Position numbers and translations under genes: made by a program | In this document: in pieces, positions 24,588 to 34,455 of the stretch | Numbering within the stretch: position 1 is the first letter of the stretch | How the letters are laid out: every line of letters starts with the position of its first letter | Assembly: GCF_014854695.1 (NCBI RefSeq) | Contig: NZ_CP027557.1 | Location: 2,728,001 to 2,792,000 of the forward strand | Direction of reading: 5' to 3' | Source: Rhodococcus rhodochrous | Lineage (GTDB): Bacteria > Actinomycetota > Actinomycetes > Mycobacteriales > Mycobacteriaceae | Length of the DNA stretch: 64,000 nucleotides | Notes under the pieces: model-generated | The model's database searches: none | The model's input: only the letters and a program-made list of their open reading frames with translations | What the model was told of the DNA's origin: nothing

Positions 24588-26287
24588 CAGAACATCGAAT
24601 ACAGCTGCGCGAGCGGCAGTTCGGTGGCGGGCGCCGGAACGACCCGCTCGCCGTCGATGTCGATGTCGAAGGTGTCGGGACGGATCTCGATGCGCGGCAA
24701 CACGTCGTTCTGCTTCATGTCGGCCTTGCCGATGTGCCGGGTCGGCCGCAGCGGCAGCAGTCTGCGGCGCAACCCGAGCCGTTCTGCCAGGCCCTCGTCG
24801 AGGGCGGCGGGGGAGACGAACGACACCGATGTGTGCGGGGCGAGCGCATCGCCGAACGCCGGTCGCTGCAGCACCGGCTGCGGAGTCGGGATCGACGCGT
24901 TGGGGTCGCCGAGCGCGGCCCAGGCGATCGATCCGCCCTTGATGACCAGCGACGGCCGGATACCGAAGAACTTCGGATCCCACAGCACGAGGTCGGCGAG
25001 CTTGCCCTCCTCGATCGAACCGAGTTCGTGGTCGACGCCGTGCGCGATCGCGGGGTTGATCGTGTACTTCGCGACGTAGCGACGAGCCCGTTCGTTGTCG
25101 GCGGGCATGCCGCCGTCGAGCGCCCCGCGCCGGTTCTTCATCACGTGCGCGACCTGCCAGGTGCGGGTGACGACCTCACCGATGCGGCCCATCGCCTGGG
25201 CGTCGGACGAGGTGATCGACAGGGCGCCCATGTCGTGCAGGATGTCCTCGGCCGCGATGGTGGTGGCCCGGATCCGGGACTCGGCGAACGCGAGGTCCTC
25301 CGGCACGGCGGGGTTGAGGTGATGGCAGACCATCAGCATGTCGAGATGCTCGTCGACGGTGTTGATCGTGTGCGGCAACGTCGGGTTGGTCGAGCCCGGG
25401 ATGATGTGCGGCAATCCGGCAATGCTCAGGATGTCCGGGGCGTGCCCGCCGCCGGCGCCTTCGACGTGGAAGGCGTGGATCGAGCGTCCGCCGATCGCAG
25501 CGAGCGTGCTCTCCACGAAGCCCGCCTCGTTGAGCGAGTCCGAATGCAGCGCGACCTGCAGTCCGTGCTCGTCGGCCGCGCGCAACGCCGCATCGATCGC
25601 GGCCGGTGTGGAGCCCCAGTCCTCGTGCACCTTGTACCCGGCGGCACCGGCGAGGGCCTGCTCGCGCAGCCCCTCCGCAGAGACGGTGTTGCCCTTGCCG
25701 AGCAGCAGCACGTTCACCGGCAGCACGTCGAGCGCGCGGTGCATCTGCATCAGGTGCCACGGACCCGGCGTGACGGTGGTGGCCTTCGATCCCTCGGACG
25801 GACCGGTCCCACCGCCGGCGATGGTGGTGATGCCGGTGGCAAGCGCCTCGACGATCTGCGACGGCGACAGCAGGTGCACGTGCGAGTCGAAGGCGCCCGC
25901 GGTGAGGATGCGACCTTCACCGGAGATGACGTCGGTGGACGGGCCGATCTGCAGCTTCGGGTGCACTCCGTCGGCGATGTCGGGGTTGCCGGCGCGACCG
26001 AGGGCGACGATGCGGCCATCGCGGATGCCGACGTCGGCGCGCACGATGCCCCACCAGTCCAGCACGATCACGTTCGTGATCACGGTGTCGGGAGCGCCCT
26101 CGGCTCGGGTCGTCACACCTTGGGCCATCGATTCGCGGATGGATTTGCCGCCACCGAAGACGGCTTCCTCGCCGCCGAAGGTGCGGTCCTCCTCGATCTG
26201 GATCCACAGGTCGGTGTCGCCCAGGCGCACCTGGTCACCGACCGTCGGTCCGTACAGTGCCGCGTACTCGGCGCGTGTGATCTCCAC
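24587..26287 (-). CDS. ureC: Urease alpha subunit UreC
   Basis: Catalytic subunit of 566 residues. It hydrolyses urea to ammonia and carbamate with two nickel ions. Visible hallmarks: the first metal-binding HVHLLSP, the carbamylated lysine in [12 protein letters not shown], the metal His in [11 protein letters not shown] and [15 protein letters not shown], and the mobile flap [20 protein letters not shown] with its Cys. The GTG was chosen for the upstream AGGAGG and the conserved [16 protein letters not shown] start. The length is normal. Confidence 0.97.
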   Translation of the reverse strand: MEITRAEYAALYGPTVGDQVRLGDTDLWIQIEEDRTFGGEEAVFGGGKSIRESMAQGVTTRAEGAPDTVITNVIVLDWWGIVRADVGIRDGRIVALGRAGNPDIADGVHPKLQIGPSTDVISGEGRILTAGAFDSHVHLLSPSQIVEALATGITTIAGGGTGPSEGSKATTVTPGPWHLMQMHRALDVLPVNVLLLGKGNTVSAEGLREQALAGAAGYKVHEDWGSTPAAIDAALRAADEHGLQVALHSDSLNEAGFVESTLAAIGGRSIHAFHVEGAGGGHAPDILSIAGLPHIIPGSTNPTLPHTINTVDEHLDMLMVCHHLNPAVPEDLAFAESRIRATTIAAEDILHDMGALSITSSDAQAMGRIGEVVTRTWQVAHVMKNRRGALDGGMPADNERARRYVAKYTINPAIAHGVDHELGSIEEGKLADLVLWDPKFFGIRPSLVIKGGSIAWAALGDPNASIPTPQPVLQRPAFGDALAPHTSVSFVSPAALDEGLAERLGLRRRLLPLRPTRHIGKADMKQNDVLPRIEIRPDTFDIDIDGERVVPAPATELPLAQLYSMF

Positions 26288-26291
26288 GTTC

Positions 26292-26621
26292 TCAGTCCTC
26301 CTGCTTCCGCACCTGGATGCCGGGTACGACGCGTTGTCCGCGCAGGGCGACGGCACCCAGCTCGCGGCTGCTGCCGGGTTCGAAGCGCTGCGAGGTCCCC
26401 GACGGGATGTCCAGGCGGAAGCCCTGCGCGCGTTCGCGGTCGAATTCGAGGGCCGCATTCGCGTCCGGCAGGTGGATGTGTGAGCCGATCTGGATGGGAC
26501 GATCCCCGGTGTTGAGGAAGACGAGGGTGATGCGCTCGTCGTCGGAGCGGTCCGCGTTGAGGGTGAGGGAGCCCTCGGCGACGCGAATCGCTCCGGGTCC
26601 CGAAGTCGGTCCGGATGCCAT
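26292..26621 (-). CDS. ureB: Urease beta subunit UreB
   Basis: Protein of 109 residues with family motifs [24 protein letters not shown] (here [18 protein letters not shown]), [20 protein letters not shown] and [10 protein letters not shown]. It packs with UreA and UreC in the urease core. It follows ureA by 13 bp and precedes ureC by 4 bp. Confidence 0.93.
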   Translation of the reverse strand: MASGPTSGPGAIRVAEGSLTLNADRSDDERITLVFLNTGDRPIQIGSHIHLPDANAALEFDRERAQGFRLDIPSGTSQRFEPGSSRELGAVALRGQRVVPGIQVRKQED

Positions 26622-26634
26622 GTCGGGGCTCCTT

Positions 26635-26937
26635 TCAGGAAATCGGGTGGTGGATCGTGACGAGTTTGCGTCCGTCCGGGAAAGTGGCCTCGACCTGCAC
26701 GTCGGCCAACATCTCGGCGACGCCGTCCATCACCTCGTCGCGGGCGAGGACCTCGCGGCCCTTCACCATGAGGTCGGCGACGGCGGCGCCTTCGCGTGCC
26801 CGTTCGATCACCCAGGTGGACAACAGGGCAACGGCTTCGGGATAGTTCAGTCGGACGCCGCGGTCCCGCCGGTCGCGCGCCACCATGCCGGCGACGGCCA
26901 GAAGGAGTTTCTCGGTGTCGGCGGGAGTCAGCTGCAT
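26635..26937 (-). CDS. ureA: Urease gamma subunit UreA
   Basis: Protein of 100 residues, the normal UreA length, starting [20 protein letters not shown] and containing [40 protein letters not shown] and KLVTIHHPI. It is the first gene of the minus-strand operon ureABC-F-G-D plus nickel permease. A promoter should lie in the roughly 190 bp before it; no clear box was identified. Confidence 0.95.
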   Translation of the reverse strand: MQLTPADTEKLLLAVAGMVARDRRDRGVRLNYPEAVALLSTWVIERAREGAAVADLMVKGREVLARDEVMDGVAEMLADVQVEATFPDGRKLVTIHHPIS

Positions 26938-27127
26938 ATGTCGTTCTTTCGTACGAGTCGGCGGTCGTGCAATCGATGCCGATCATGCGCGGCTGTTGTT
27001 TCGCGGACGTTACCCCCGCGTATCGCGGAGAAATCCGGACACGCCGACCTCAGAAGTGCTGCCGCACTGCGTGACCGCGACGACACCCGGAGCGGGATGT
27101 CTCTACCGTCGTTCGTGGTCGAACAGT

Positions 27128-27165
27128 CCTACGGCCGCTCCCGATCGATCGGAAACGGCCGTAGG
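27128..27165. terminator. Hairpin after the CoA-transferase operon
   Basis: CCTACGGCCG (27128-27137) and CGGCCGTAGG (27156-27165) form a perfect 10-bp stem; the loop contains GATCGATC. It lies 25 bp beyond the minus-strand CoA-transferase stop and upstream of ureA. No T-run is obvious. Confidence 0.55.
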
Positions 27166-27190
27166 TCAGCAATATTCGAGACGTTCGTCG

Positions 27191-28366
27191 CTAGGACGGA
27201 ACAGTGACCTCCTGATATCCCGCGAGGATGTCGTCGGTGTGTTCCCCGTGCAGCGGCGGCGCCGACCGCAGCGGTGGTCGCTGCCCACCGAAATTGACCG
27301 GGAACGCGATCTGTTCGAGCGGACCCGACGGGTGGTCGACGGTGCCGACCATGCCGATCGCGGCGGTGTGCGGATCGCCGTAGATCTCGTCGAGATGCCG
27401 GATGGGGGAGACCGGCACGTCGTGGTCTTCCAGGACGCGGCACCAGTGCTGCACCGTCCCGGTCGCGAACGCCGCGGTGAGGACCTCGTCGAGTTCGCTG
27501 CGATGCTCGATGCGATCACGATTGCGGAGGAACCGCACATCGGTCGCAAGTTCCGGTCTTTCCAGTGCCGTGCACAGCTTCTCCCACAATCCGTCGTTCC
27601 CGACCGCGACGACGAAATAACCGTCGTTCGCCGGATACGCCTGGTAGGGCGCGAGATTGGGGTGCGCGGAGCCCAGGGCGTGCGGGCGCTCCCGGGTGGC
27701 GAAGTAGTTCGTGGCCCAGTTGACGTGCATCGCCAGCTGGCATTCGAACAACGACGTGGTGACGTACTGGCCGCGACCGGTGCGAGCGCGTTCGACCAGC
27801 GCGGCGAGCACCCCGATGACCCCGAACAGGGCCGCACCGAGATCGCCCATCGCGTAGCCGGCCTTCATCGGCGCGCCGTTCGGTTCCCCGGTCAGCGACA
27901 TCAGACCGCCTGCGGCCTGGGCGACCATGTCGTAACCGGGCTGGTCGGCCAGCGGGCCCTCGTCACCGAAGGCCGAGATGTGCAGCACGATCAGGTGCGG
28001 ATACTGCTCGGACAGGGCGCGGTAGTCGAAGATCTTCTGCAGACCGCTGCCCGGCTTGAAGTTCTCGACCACGACGTCGGCGTCGGCGAGCATCCGGTGC
28101 ACGATCCGCTGCCCTTCCTCGGACTTGAGGTCGATGGTCACCGACTTCTTGCCGCGGTTGACCGCGAGGTAATAGGTGGCGTCGTCGCCGACGAAGGGCG
28201 GCCCCCACACCCGGGTGGGGTCGCCATCGTCGGGGTGCTCGACCTTGGTGACATCGGCGCCGAGGTCGGCGAACGACATGGTCGCGTACGGTCCGGCGAG
28301 GATTTTCGACAGGTCGAGGACCTTGACGCCGGCGAGCGGGGCGGGGCCGGTGGGATTCGTGCTCAT
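27191..28366 (-). CDS. CaiB/BaiF family CoA transferase
   Basis: Class III CoA transferase of 391 residues: VKVLDLSKILAGPYATMSFA, LGADVTKVEHPDDGDPTR, NRGKKSVTIDLKSEEGQ, VVENFKPGSGLQK, and MKAGYAMGDLGAALFG, which carries the Asp that forms the acyl-anhydride intermediate. It moves CoA between a donor acyl-CoA and a free carboxylic acid. Its start overlaps the stop of the acyl-CoA dehydrogenase gene (ATGA), so the two form one catabolic unit: activation then dehydrogenation. The acid is unknown. Confidence 0.9.
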   Translation of the reverse strand: MSTNPTGPAPLAGVKVLDLSKILAGPYATMSFADLGADVTKVEHPDDGDPTRVWGPPFVGDDATYYLAVNRGKKSVTIDLKSEEGQRIVHRMLADADVVVENFKPGSGLQKIFDYRALSEQYPHLIVLHISAFGDEGPLADQPGYDMVAQAAGGLMSLTGEPNGAPMKAGYAMGDLGAALFGVIGVLAALVERARTGRGQYVTTSLFECQLAMHVNWATNYFATRERPHALGSAHPNLAPYQAYPANDGYFVVAVGNDGLWEKLCTALERPELATDVRFLRNRDRIEHRSELDEVLTAAFATGTVQHWCRVLEDHDVPVSPIRHLDEIYGDPHTAAIGMVGTVDHPSGPLEQIAFPVNFGGQRPPLRSAPPLHGEHTDDILAGYQEVTVPS

Positions 28367-30084
28367 GAGCGGGCTCCTGTCAGTGCAGTCGGTGCCGCAT
28401 CGGCGGCGGCCGCGGCGGCCGCGACGGACGGGTCGACGTCGGTGCCGTCGGTGATCGCGGCGAGGTGGTCGACAGCGACGGCATTCGGCTCACCGGCCAG
28501 GCCGTCCAGGTAGGCGTGGGCGACGAGCAACGACCGGTGGCCGAGACCGCGCTCGATGCGGTGCGACGCCAGGTCCACGAGCAGGGTCGCCATCACCGTC
28601 CGTGCGAGATCGTCGGTGTAGATCGCGCAGCGGGTCTGCGCGTGCGTGTCGTCGCCGGCGAGCAGGTCCTCGCCGCGCGCCTCGAGTGCATTCCAGCGTT
28701 CCCGCAGTGCCGCGACCGCCGGGGCGCATTCCGGATGCGCCGCGTCGAGCAGGGTGCGCTGCGCGTCGGCGAGGACCCGGTGCGCGCCGCTCTTGCGCAT
28801 GGACCGCAGTACGTCGAGCGCGATGACGTTGCTCGAACCCTCCCAGATCGATCCGAGATGCGAGTCGCGGACGAGGCGGGCGAACACGCGGTCCTCGATA
28901 TAGCCGCTGCCACCCCGGATCTCCATCGCCTCACCGGTGACGGTGCGGGCACGTTTGCAGATGTAGTGCTTGGCGACGGGCGTGAGGATCCGGACGACAC
29001 CGCGGGCCTGCTCGTCGCCCTTGTCGGCACGGTCGAGGGTCGCACCGCTGTAGGCGACGAGTGCGAGCGCGGCCTCGGCGTCGAGCAGCAGCGGCAGCAG
29101 GGTGGCGCGCATGAGCGGTTGATCGAACAGGGACCTCCCGAAGACCTCCCGTTCCCTCGTGTGAGCGACGGCGTCGCGCACGGCACGCCGGATCAGGGCG
29201 CTCGAGCGCATCGCGTTCGACAGGCGGGAGGTGTTGAGCATCTCCGTCATCTGCCGGAATCCACGGTCGAGGTCGCCGACCTGCAGCGCGTACGCGCCGT
29301 GCAGGGTGATCTCACCACTGGGCATCGATCGCGTGCCGAGCTTGTCCTTGAGCCGGTCGATCGTGTACGAGTTCCGGCTGCCGTCGGGAAGTTGCTTGGG
29401 CAGCATGAACATTCCCACCCCGCGCGTGGAGTTCTCGTCGCCGCCGGGGAACCGGGCGAGGGTGATCACGACGTCGGCGTCCGGGTTGGAGGCGAACCAC
29501 TTACGTCCGGTCAATCGCCATGTGGTGCCGTCGAATTCGGCCCGGGTCTCGGTCTTCGCGATGTCCGTTCCGGCCTGGGTCTCGGTCATGAACATCGCGC
29601 CGGTCAGGGCGGTGGCGGGATCGGGGGAGGTCAGGCCGTCGATCCACGGACCGAACACCGTAGGGTCGCCGAACATCCGCAGGGTGCGCGCGGCGGCATC
29701 GGTCATCGACACCGGGCAGGCGAGGCCGAACTCGGCCTGCACGAACAGATACGACGCCAGGTACTTGACGAGATGCGGGGGTGTGTCCGTCCAACCGTGG
29801 ATCGGGCGGTGCGACAGTGCCGAGAGGCCGTATTCGCTGTAGGCGGCGCGGCACAGTTCGAGATAGGCGGGGTGGTATTCGATGCGGTCGATCCGTTCGC
29901 CGTCGGGGTCGTACTGGTGCAGTACCGGCGGATGGGCGTTCGCGGTGGCCGCGAGCGCGTCGAGACGGTCGGCGGCGTCGGCACCCAGACGATCGAGGAG
30001 GCGGTCGGTGAGCGGCCGGTCGGCGTCGGAGATCCAGCGGTCGAGTACCGCGTGCAGGGCCGGGTCGGTGTGGGCGTAGTTCAT
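28363..30084 (-). CDS. Acyl-CoA dehydrogenase, AidB-like
   Basis: Protein of 573 residues, longer than the usual 380 and in the range of AidB-type acyl-CoA dehydrogenases. The FAD region reads GAMFMTETQAGTDIAKTETR with WRLTGRKWFAS. The C-terminal half has CKRARTVTGEAMEIRGGSGY and IWEGSSNVIALDVLRSM, the latter holding the Glu of the AidB/long-type group. The last 100 residues are a helical extension. It oxidises the acyl-CoA likely made by the coupled CoA transferase. LysR diverges upstream. Confidence 0.88.
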   Translation of the reverse strand: MNYAHTDPALHAVLDRWISDADRPLTDRLLDRLGADAADRLDALAATANAHPPVLHQYDPDGERIDRIEYHPAYLELCRAAYSEYGLSALSHRPIHGWTDTPPHLVKYLASYLFVQAEFGLACPVSMTDAAARTLRMFGDPTVFGPWIDGLTSPDPATALTGAMFMTETQAGTDIAKTETRAEFDGTTWRLTGRKWFASNPDADVVITLARFPGGDENSTRGVGMFMLPKQLPDGSRNSYTIDRLKDKLGTRSMPSGEITLHGAYALQVGDLDRGFRQMTEMLNTSRLSNAMRSSALIRRAVRDAVAHTREREVFGRSLFDQPLMRATLLPLLLDAEAALALVAYSGATLDRADKGDEQARGVVRILTPVAKHYICKRARTVTGEAMEIRGGSGYIEDRVFARLVRDSHLGSIWEGSSNVIALDVLRSMRKSGAHRVLADAQRTLLDAAHPECAPAVAALRERWNALEARGEDLLAGDDTHAQTRCAIYTDDLARTVMATLLVDLASHRIERGLGHRSLLVAHAYLDGLAGEPNAVAVDHLAAITDGTDVDPSVAAAAAAADAAPTALTGARS

Positions 30085-30099
30085 GGTCGTCCGTTCGTG

Positions 30100-30279
30100 T
30101 CAGGAGGCGTCGGCCGTCGTCCGGGCGGGTGCGGGGCGTGGTTCGTCGGGCTCGGTGCCGGTCGGTGAGCGTTTGAGCAGGGTGGTCATGCAGACGAGAG
30201 AGAACAGCACGTACCCGATCCCGAGGCCGACGACCGGCCGGATCGAGTCGGTGCGCTCGAGGAGGAACTGGCTCGCCAT
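30100..30279 (-). CDS. Small putative membrane protein or transporter remnant
   Basis: An open frame of 59 residues (ATG at 30279; a GTG at 30294 is also possible) with one clear hydrophobic helix VVGLGIGYVLFSLVCMTTLL and a Pro/Arg-rich tail. It ends 15 bp before the acyl-CoA dehydrogenase start on the same strand. It may be a small membrane subunit or the last helix of a lost MFS transporter. Codon use fits coding sequence, but no family is recognised. Confidence 0.4.
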   Translation of the reverse strand: MASQFLLERTDSIRPVVGLGIGYVLFSLVCMTTLLKRSPTGTEPDEPRPAPARTTADAS

Positions 30280-30322
30280 CGGGATCACTATCACCGGCGC
30301 AACCGTGTAATGTCCAAGACCT

Positions 30323-30336
30323 AATCGAGCACGATT
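30323..30336. promoter_or_regulatory. Candidate LysR operator
   Basis: AATCG-AGCA-CGATT is an inverted repeat in the region between the lysR gene and the minus-strand operon, the usual place for a LysR-type binding site that controls both directions. No binding data are available. Confidence 0.35.
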
Positions 30337-30367
30337 GTGTAGATAAACCGACAAAATCGAGGTCGGC

Positions 30368-31246
30368 ATGGAACTTCGGCAACTGCAGGCCTTCCTGGCG
30401 GTGGCCGAGGAGTTGCACTTCGGACGCGCAGCGGAGCGACTGCATATCGCCCAGTCGCCGCTCAGCCAGACGATCCGCGCGCTCGAACGCGAACTCGGCG
30501 CCGAGTTGTTCGCCCGCACCACGCGCTCGGTGCAACTCACCGCGGCCGGTGAATCGCTGCTCGGACCCGCACGCGTGATCGCCGCGCAGATCGAGATCGC
30601 CCGGACCGTCGTGCGGTCGACGGCCTCGGGTGTCACCGGGGTGGTGAGCGTCGGGTTCGGCGGCGCGAGCGGATACACGGTGATCTCGCAGCTGACCCGG
30701 CTGCTCGAGGAGCGTTGTCCCGGCATCGAGCTGGATCTGCGTCCGCAGACCTACACGGGGGAAGTGCTCGATCTCGTCTCGCAAGGACTGCTCGACATGG
30801 GGATCGTCGGCCTCCCGGTGCCCCGGGACGTCGCCACCGAGACGGTGCGGCAGGAATCGCTCATGGTCGCGCTGCCGGCCGACCATCGGCTGGCGGCGCG
30901 GGAGGAACTCGATGCCGCCGATCTGACCGGCGAGCGGTTCGTCGTGTATCCCGCCGCCCACGGGTCGAGCGTGCGGGAGATGACCTTCACGGTGTGTCAC
31001 TCCGCCGGATTCACCCCGGTGATCGCCCGGGAGGCGCCGGATCCCTACAGCCTGCTGGCCCTCGTCGGAGCCGGGGTGGGGGTAGCGGTCGTCGTCGCGT
31101 CGACCACCGACATCACCGTGACGGGCGTGCGATACGTCCCGCTGCGGAACAGTCCGGTGCTGCCGATCGCGCTCGCGTGGCGCTGCGACAACCCGGCACC
31201 GGCGGTCCGGCGGGTGGTGGATGTGCTGCGCGCCCATGTGAACTGA
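30368..31246 (+). CDS. LysR-type transcriptional regulator
   Basis: Protein of 292 residues. The N-terminal winged helix reads MELRQLQAFLAVAEELHFGR, then AAERLHIAQSPLSQTIRALE. An effector-binding domain starts near residue 90 with GVVSVGFGGASGYTVISQL. It diverges from the acyl-CoA dehydrogenase/CoA-transferase operon and therefore probably controls it, with a CoA-ester or free acid as inducer. It lies on the same strand as the catabolic regulon downstream but is separated by 231 bp. Confidence 0.9.
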   Translation: MELRQLQAFLAVAEELHFGRAAERLHIAQSPLSQTIRALERELGAELFARTTRSVQLTAAGESLLGPARVIAAQIEIARTVVRSTASGVTGVVSVGFGGASGYTVISQLTRLLEERCPGIELDLRPQTYTGEVLDLVSQGLLDMGIVGLPVPRDVATETVRQESLMVALPADHRLAAREELDAADLTGERFVVYPAAHGSSVREMTFTVCHSAGFTPVIAREAPDPYSLLALVGAGVGVAVVVASTTDITVTGVRYVPLRNSPVLPIALAWRCDNPAPAVRRVVDVLRAHVN

Positions 31247-31415
31247 CCGCTGCCGCGCCCTGGTATCTGCCCTGCGGGTAGTGCGGGCGTGCCAACGTGG
31301 AAGGCACCCTCGAAGGGCCCGACGCTCGAGCGGAGGAGGTGACCCGACGGTGCCTGTGCCTGCATAGGTCATGCGGGACGGAAAGTCAACGGTTGACGGA
31401 TGTCGAGTGCTGCAG

Positions 31416-31454
31416 GTTACATCTTAGCGGTAAGCCATTTAGGGCTTAAGTAAC
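31416..31454. promoter_or_regulatory. Imperfect copy of the catabolic-regulon operator
   Basis: Bounded by GTTAC and GTAAC. Inside is ATCTTAGCGGTAAGCC (31421-31436), which resembles the perfect site ATCTTAGCGCTAAGAT found upstream of the other units, followed by AAGCC-ATTTAG-GGCTT, a second inverted repeat. It lies 24 bp before the MFS start codon, where a repressor would block transcription. Confidence 0.6.
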
Positions 31455-31477
31455 TGGAACACGAAACCGAGGACCCC

Positions 31478-32854
31478 ATGACACCGGTATCGACCACCAT
31501 GTCCAGTAGTGCGGAAATGATCAGTGCACGCCTCGAACGGCTGCCGATGAGCCGGTGGCACATCAAGGCGCGGGTCGCCGTCGGCGCCGTGACCTTCTTC
31601 GACGGCTTCGACCAGCTGATGATCGCGTACTCCCTCCCCGTCCTGATCCCCAAATGGAATCTCACCCCCGCCTCCGTCGCGTGGGTGATCGCCATCGGCG
31701 GCATCGGCATGCTCGTCGGCGCACTCGGTGGCGGCTGGCTCGCCGACCGCATGGGCCGCCTCAACGTCATCATCGCCTCGCTCGCGCTCTATGCGGTGAT
31801 GAGCCTGGGCATGGCGTTCACCGACTCGCTGATGCTCTTCCTGGTCTTCCGCTTCGTCCAGGGCATCGGACTCGGCGCCGAAGTCCCCGTCGCCGCCACC
31901 TATATCGGCGAGATCACCAAGGCCCACAAGCGCGGACGCTTCGTGCTGCTCTACGAGGTGATCTTCCCCGTCGGCCTCGTGGCCTCCGCGATCGTCTCCG
32001 CCTGGGTGGTCCCGCGCTTCGGCTACCAGATCCTCTTCGCCCTCGGCGCCATCCCGATCCTGCTGCTGCCGGCCCTGTTCCGGCTGCCCGAGTCGCCCCG
32101 CTGGCTCGCCGCGCGCGGACGCCTCGACGATGCCGACGCCGCGATGCGCCGGATCGAGACCGAGATCTCCGGTCGCCACGGTGAACTGCCCGAACCCCGC
32201 CCGATCGTCTCCGCCGTCGCCGTCGACACCTCCCGCGGCCGCTTCATCGAGGCGTTCCAAGGTGTGTACCTGCGCCGCACCCTCATGCTCGCCGCGATCT
32301 GGGGCAGCGCCTACTTCGTCAATTACGGCATCGCCTCCTGGCTGCCCACCCTCTACCGCACCGTCTTCGAGGTCAGCGTCGACACCGCGCTGCACTACTC
32401 GATCTTCACGACCGTCGCCGGTCTCGTCGGCTGCCTGGCCGTCGCGTTCCTCATCGACAATCTCGGCCGTCGCATCTGCATCACGTCGTCGATGGTTCTG
32501 TGCGCGGCGCTGCTGTTCCTGCTCGCCGGTACCGGCACCGGTTCGGCCGTGACGGTGCTGCTGTGGTCGGCCGGCGCGGCACTGTTCGTCTTCGCAGTGA
32601 ACATGGCCCTGTACGTCTACACCGCCGAGCTGTACCCGACCCGGATGCGCGCCATCGGTTGCGCGATCGGCGGCGCCGCCGGCCGCCTCGGCATCATCGT
32701 CGGCCCGCTCGTCCTGGGCGGCATCCTCGACGCCGGCGGCACCCTGACCCTGGTCTTCGGGCTGTTCGGACTCGTCGCCCTCGTCGGCGCGATCGTCGTG
32801 GGCCTGTTCGCGACCGAAACCCGTGAGAAGACCCTCGAGGAGATCTCCCAGTGA
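31478..32854 (+). CDS. MFS transporter, aromatic-acid:H+ symporter type
   Basis: Twelve-helix carrier of 458 residues. Family motifs: FFDGFDQLMIAYSLPVL in helix 1, GWLADRMGRLNVI as the MFS loop 2-3 motif, FVQGIGLGAEVPVAATYIGE in helix 4, RLPESPRWLAARGR after helix 6, and ELYPTRMRAIGCAIGGAAGR in helix 11. The DGFD motif and these loops are typical of the AAHS/sugar-porter-like branch used for aromatic acids. It is the first gene of a unit with the aldehyde dehydrogenase (GTGA overlap) and probably imports the substrate of the regulon. Confidence 0.87.
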   Translation: MTPVSTTMSSSAEMISARLERLPMSRWHIKARVAVGAVTFFDGFDQLMIAYSLPVLIPKWNLTPASVAWVIAIGGIGMLVGALGGGWLADRMGRLNVIIASLALYAVMSLGMAFTDSLMLFLVFRFVQGIGLGAEVPVAATYIGEITKAHKRGRFVLLYEVIFPVGLVASAIVSAWVVPRFGYQILFALGAIPILLLPALFRLPESPRWLAARGRLDDADAAMRRIETEISGRHGELPEPRPIVSAVAVDTSRGRFIEAFQGVYLRRTLMLAAIWGSAYFVNYGIASWLPTLYRTVFEVSVDTALHYSIFTTVAGLVGCLAVAFLIDNLGRRICITSSMVLCAALLFLLAGTGTGSAVTVLLWSAGAALFVFAVNMALYVYTAELYPTRMRAIGCAIGGAAGRLGIIVGPLVLGGILDAGGTLTLVFGLFGLVALVGAIVVGLFATETREKTLEEISQ

Positions 32855-34368
32855 CCACCGCACTCCACCCCGCCGTCACGGACACCGATCTCGACTTCGT
32901 GCCCGTCCCCGACGAGATGCTCGTAGCCGGTACCTGGCGCCGTGCTACCGGCCCGGCCTTCGAGGTCACCGACCCCGCCACCGGCCGCGTCCTGCAGACC
33001 GTGCACCAGGCCGTCGCCGCCGACGTCGACGACGCCGTCGCGGCCGGGAAGGCCGCCTCCGAGGATCCGGCCTGGCGCGGACTGCTTCCGCACCAGCGCG
33101 CCCGCTACCTGCACCGCATCGCCGACGGCATCGAAGAGAACTCCGCGCGACTGGCACTGTTGCAGAGCTACAACACCGGCAAGACGCTCGCCGAGACCAC
33201 CGCCCTCGTCGGCAGTGCGGCGGGAACCTTCCGGTACTTCGCGGCGGTCCTCGAATCCGGGGACGACGACCTGACCGTGCCGCGCGGCAACTACCTGTCG
33301 ATAAGCGTGCACGAACCGATCGGCGTGATCGGGGCGATCGCCCCGTGGAACTCGCCCGTCGCGAGCGACGCCCAGAAGATCGCACCCGCCCTTGCCGCCG
33401 GTAACGCCGTCGTCCTCAAGCCGGCCGAGTGGACGCCACTCGTGTCGCTTGCGCTGGGAAGGATCATCGACGACAGCGGTCTGCCCGCCGGATTGCTGTC
33501 GGTGCTGCCGGGCAAGGGCTCGATCGTCGGCGATGCGATCGTGCAGCATCCGGGCATCGGCAAGGTCACCTTCACCGGCGGCACCCGCACCGGTCGCACG
33601 ATCGCCCACGCCGCGGCCGAGAAGCTCATGCCCGTCTCCCTCGAACTCGGTGGCAAGTCGCCGACGATCGTGCTCGACGACGCCGACATCGAGCAGGCCG
33701 TCGCGGGGGTGATGTACGGGATCTTTTCGTCGAGCGGACAGAGTTGCATCGCCGGTTCGCGGCTGTTCGTCGACCGGTCCCTGTACGAACCGTTCGTCGC
33801 GCGGCTCGTCGAACGCACCCGCGCTCTGCGCATCGGCAACGGCCGCGATCCGCTCACCCAGGTCGGCCCGCTCGTGCACCACGCCCACCGCGACTCGGTC
33901 GCCTCGTACGTCGACCTCGCCCGCCGCGAAGGCGGACGTGTCCTGTGCGGGGGAGCGGTACCCGACGATCCCGCCCTCGCGGACGGCGCCTACTACCTCC
34001 CGACGATCGTGGACGGGTTGAGCAACGACGCCCGCGTGTGCCGCGAGGAGATCTTCGGCCCGGTGCTCGTGGTCCTGCCGTTCGACGGGGTGGACGATCT
34101 CGTCGCGCAGGCCAACGATTCGGTGTTCGGTCTGGCCGCCGGGATCTGGACCCGCGACTACCGCCGTGCGTGGCGGCTCGCGCGGCGCCTCGACGCCGGC
34201 ACGGTCTGGATCAACACCTACAAGCGGTTCAGCATCTCCACCCCCTTCGGTGGGGTGAAGGAGAGCGGTCTCGGTGTCGAGAAGGGCCGCGACGGCATCG
34301 CCGCTTATTCGCGGTGCAAGAGCGTGTATTTCGGTCTCGACGACAGCCCCGACACCTGGGCGGACTGA
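32851..34368 (+). CDS. Aldehyde dehydrogenase (NAD(P)+)
   Basis: Protein of 505 residues of the ALDH superfamily: IGVIGAIAPWNSPVASDAQK for the cofactor site, VSLELGGKSPTIVLDD with the general-base Glu, SSSGQSCIAGSRLFVD with the catalytic Cys near residue 299, and EEIFGPVLVVLPFD. It converts an aldehyde to the acid. The GTG start overlaps the MFS stop. In this regulon it could oxidise an aldehyde made by the TPP-dependent decarboxylase; this link is inferred. Confidence 0.93.
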   Translation: MTTALHPAVTDTDLDFVPVPDEMLVAGTWRRATGPAFEVTDPATGRVLQTVHQAVAADVDDAVAAGKAASEDPAWRGLLPHQRARYLHRIADGIEENSARLALLQSYNTGKTLAETTALVGSAAGTFRYFAAVLESGDDDLTVPRGNYLSISVHEPIGVIGAIAPWNSPVASDAQKIAPALAAGNAVVLKPAEWTPLVSLALGRIIDDSGLPAGLLSVLPGKGSIVGDAIVQHPGIGKVTFTGGTRTGRTIAHAAAEKLMPVSLELGGKSPTIVLDDADIEQAVAGVMYGIFSSSGQSCIAGSRLFVDRSLYEPFVARLVERTRALRIGNGRDPLTQVGPLVHHAHRDSVASYVDLARREGGRVLCGGAVPDDPALADGAYYLPTIVDGLSNDARVCREEIFGPVLVVLPFDGVDDLVAQANDSVFGLAAGIWTRDYRRAWRLARRLDAGTVWINTYKRFSISTPFGGVKESGLGVEKGRDGIAAYSRCKSVYFGLDDSPDTWAD

Positions 34369-34408
34369 TCCCCGGCCACCCGGCCGGAATCGCCTCTGTA
34401 CACCCAAA

Positions 34409-34426
34409 TATCTTAGCGCTAAGATA
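34409..34426. promoter_or_regulatory. Perfect 18-bp palindromic operator
   Basis: TATCTTAGCGCTAAGATA is a perfect palindrome 29 bp before the ATG of the extradiol-dioxygenase gene. The same core occurs at 39999-40014 and 43372-43389 and imperfectly at 31421. MarR proteins bind such short palindromes as dimers; a MarR gene lies in the same regulon. Confidence 0.82.
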
Positions 34427-34455
34427 GTTACCTGTAAGACATTGGAGGGATCGTC

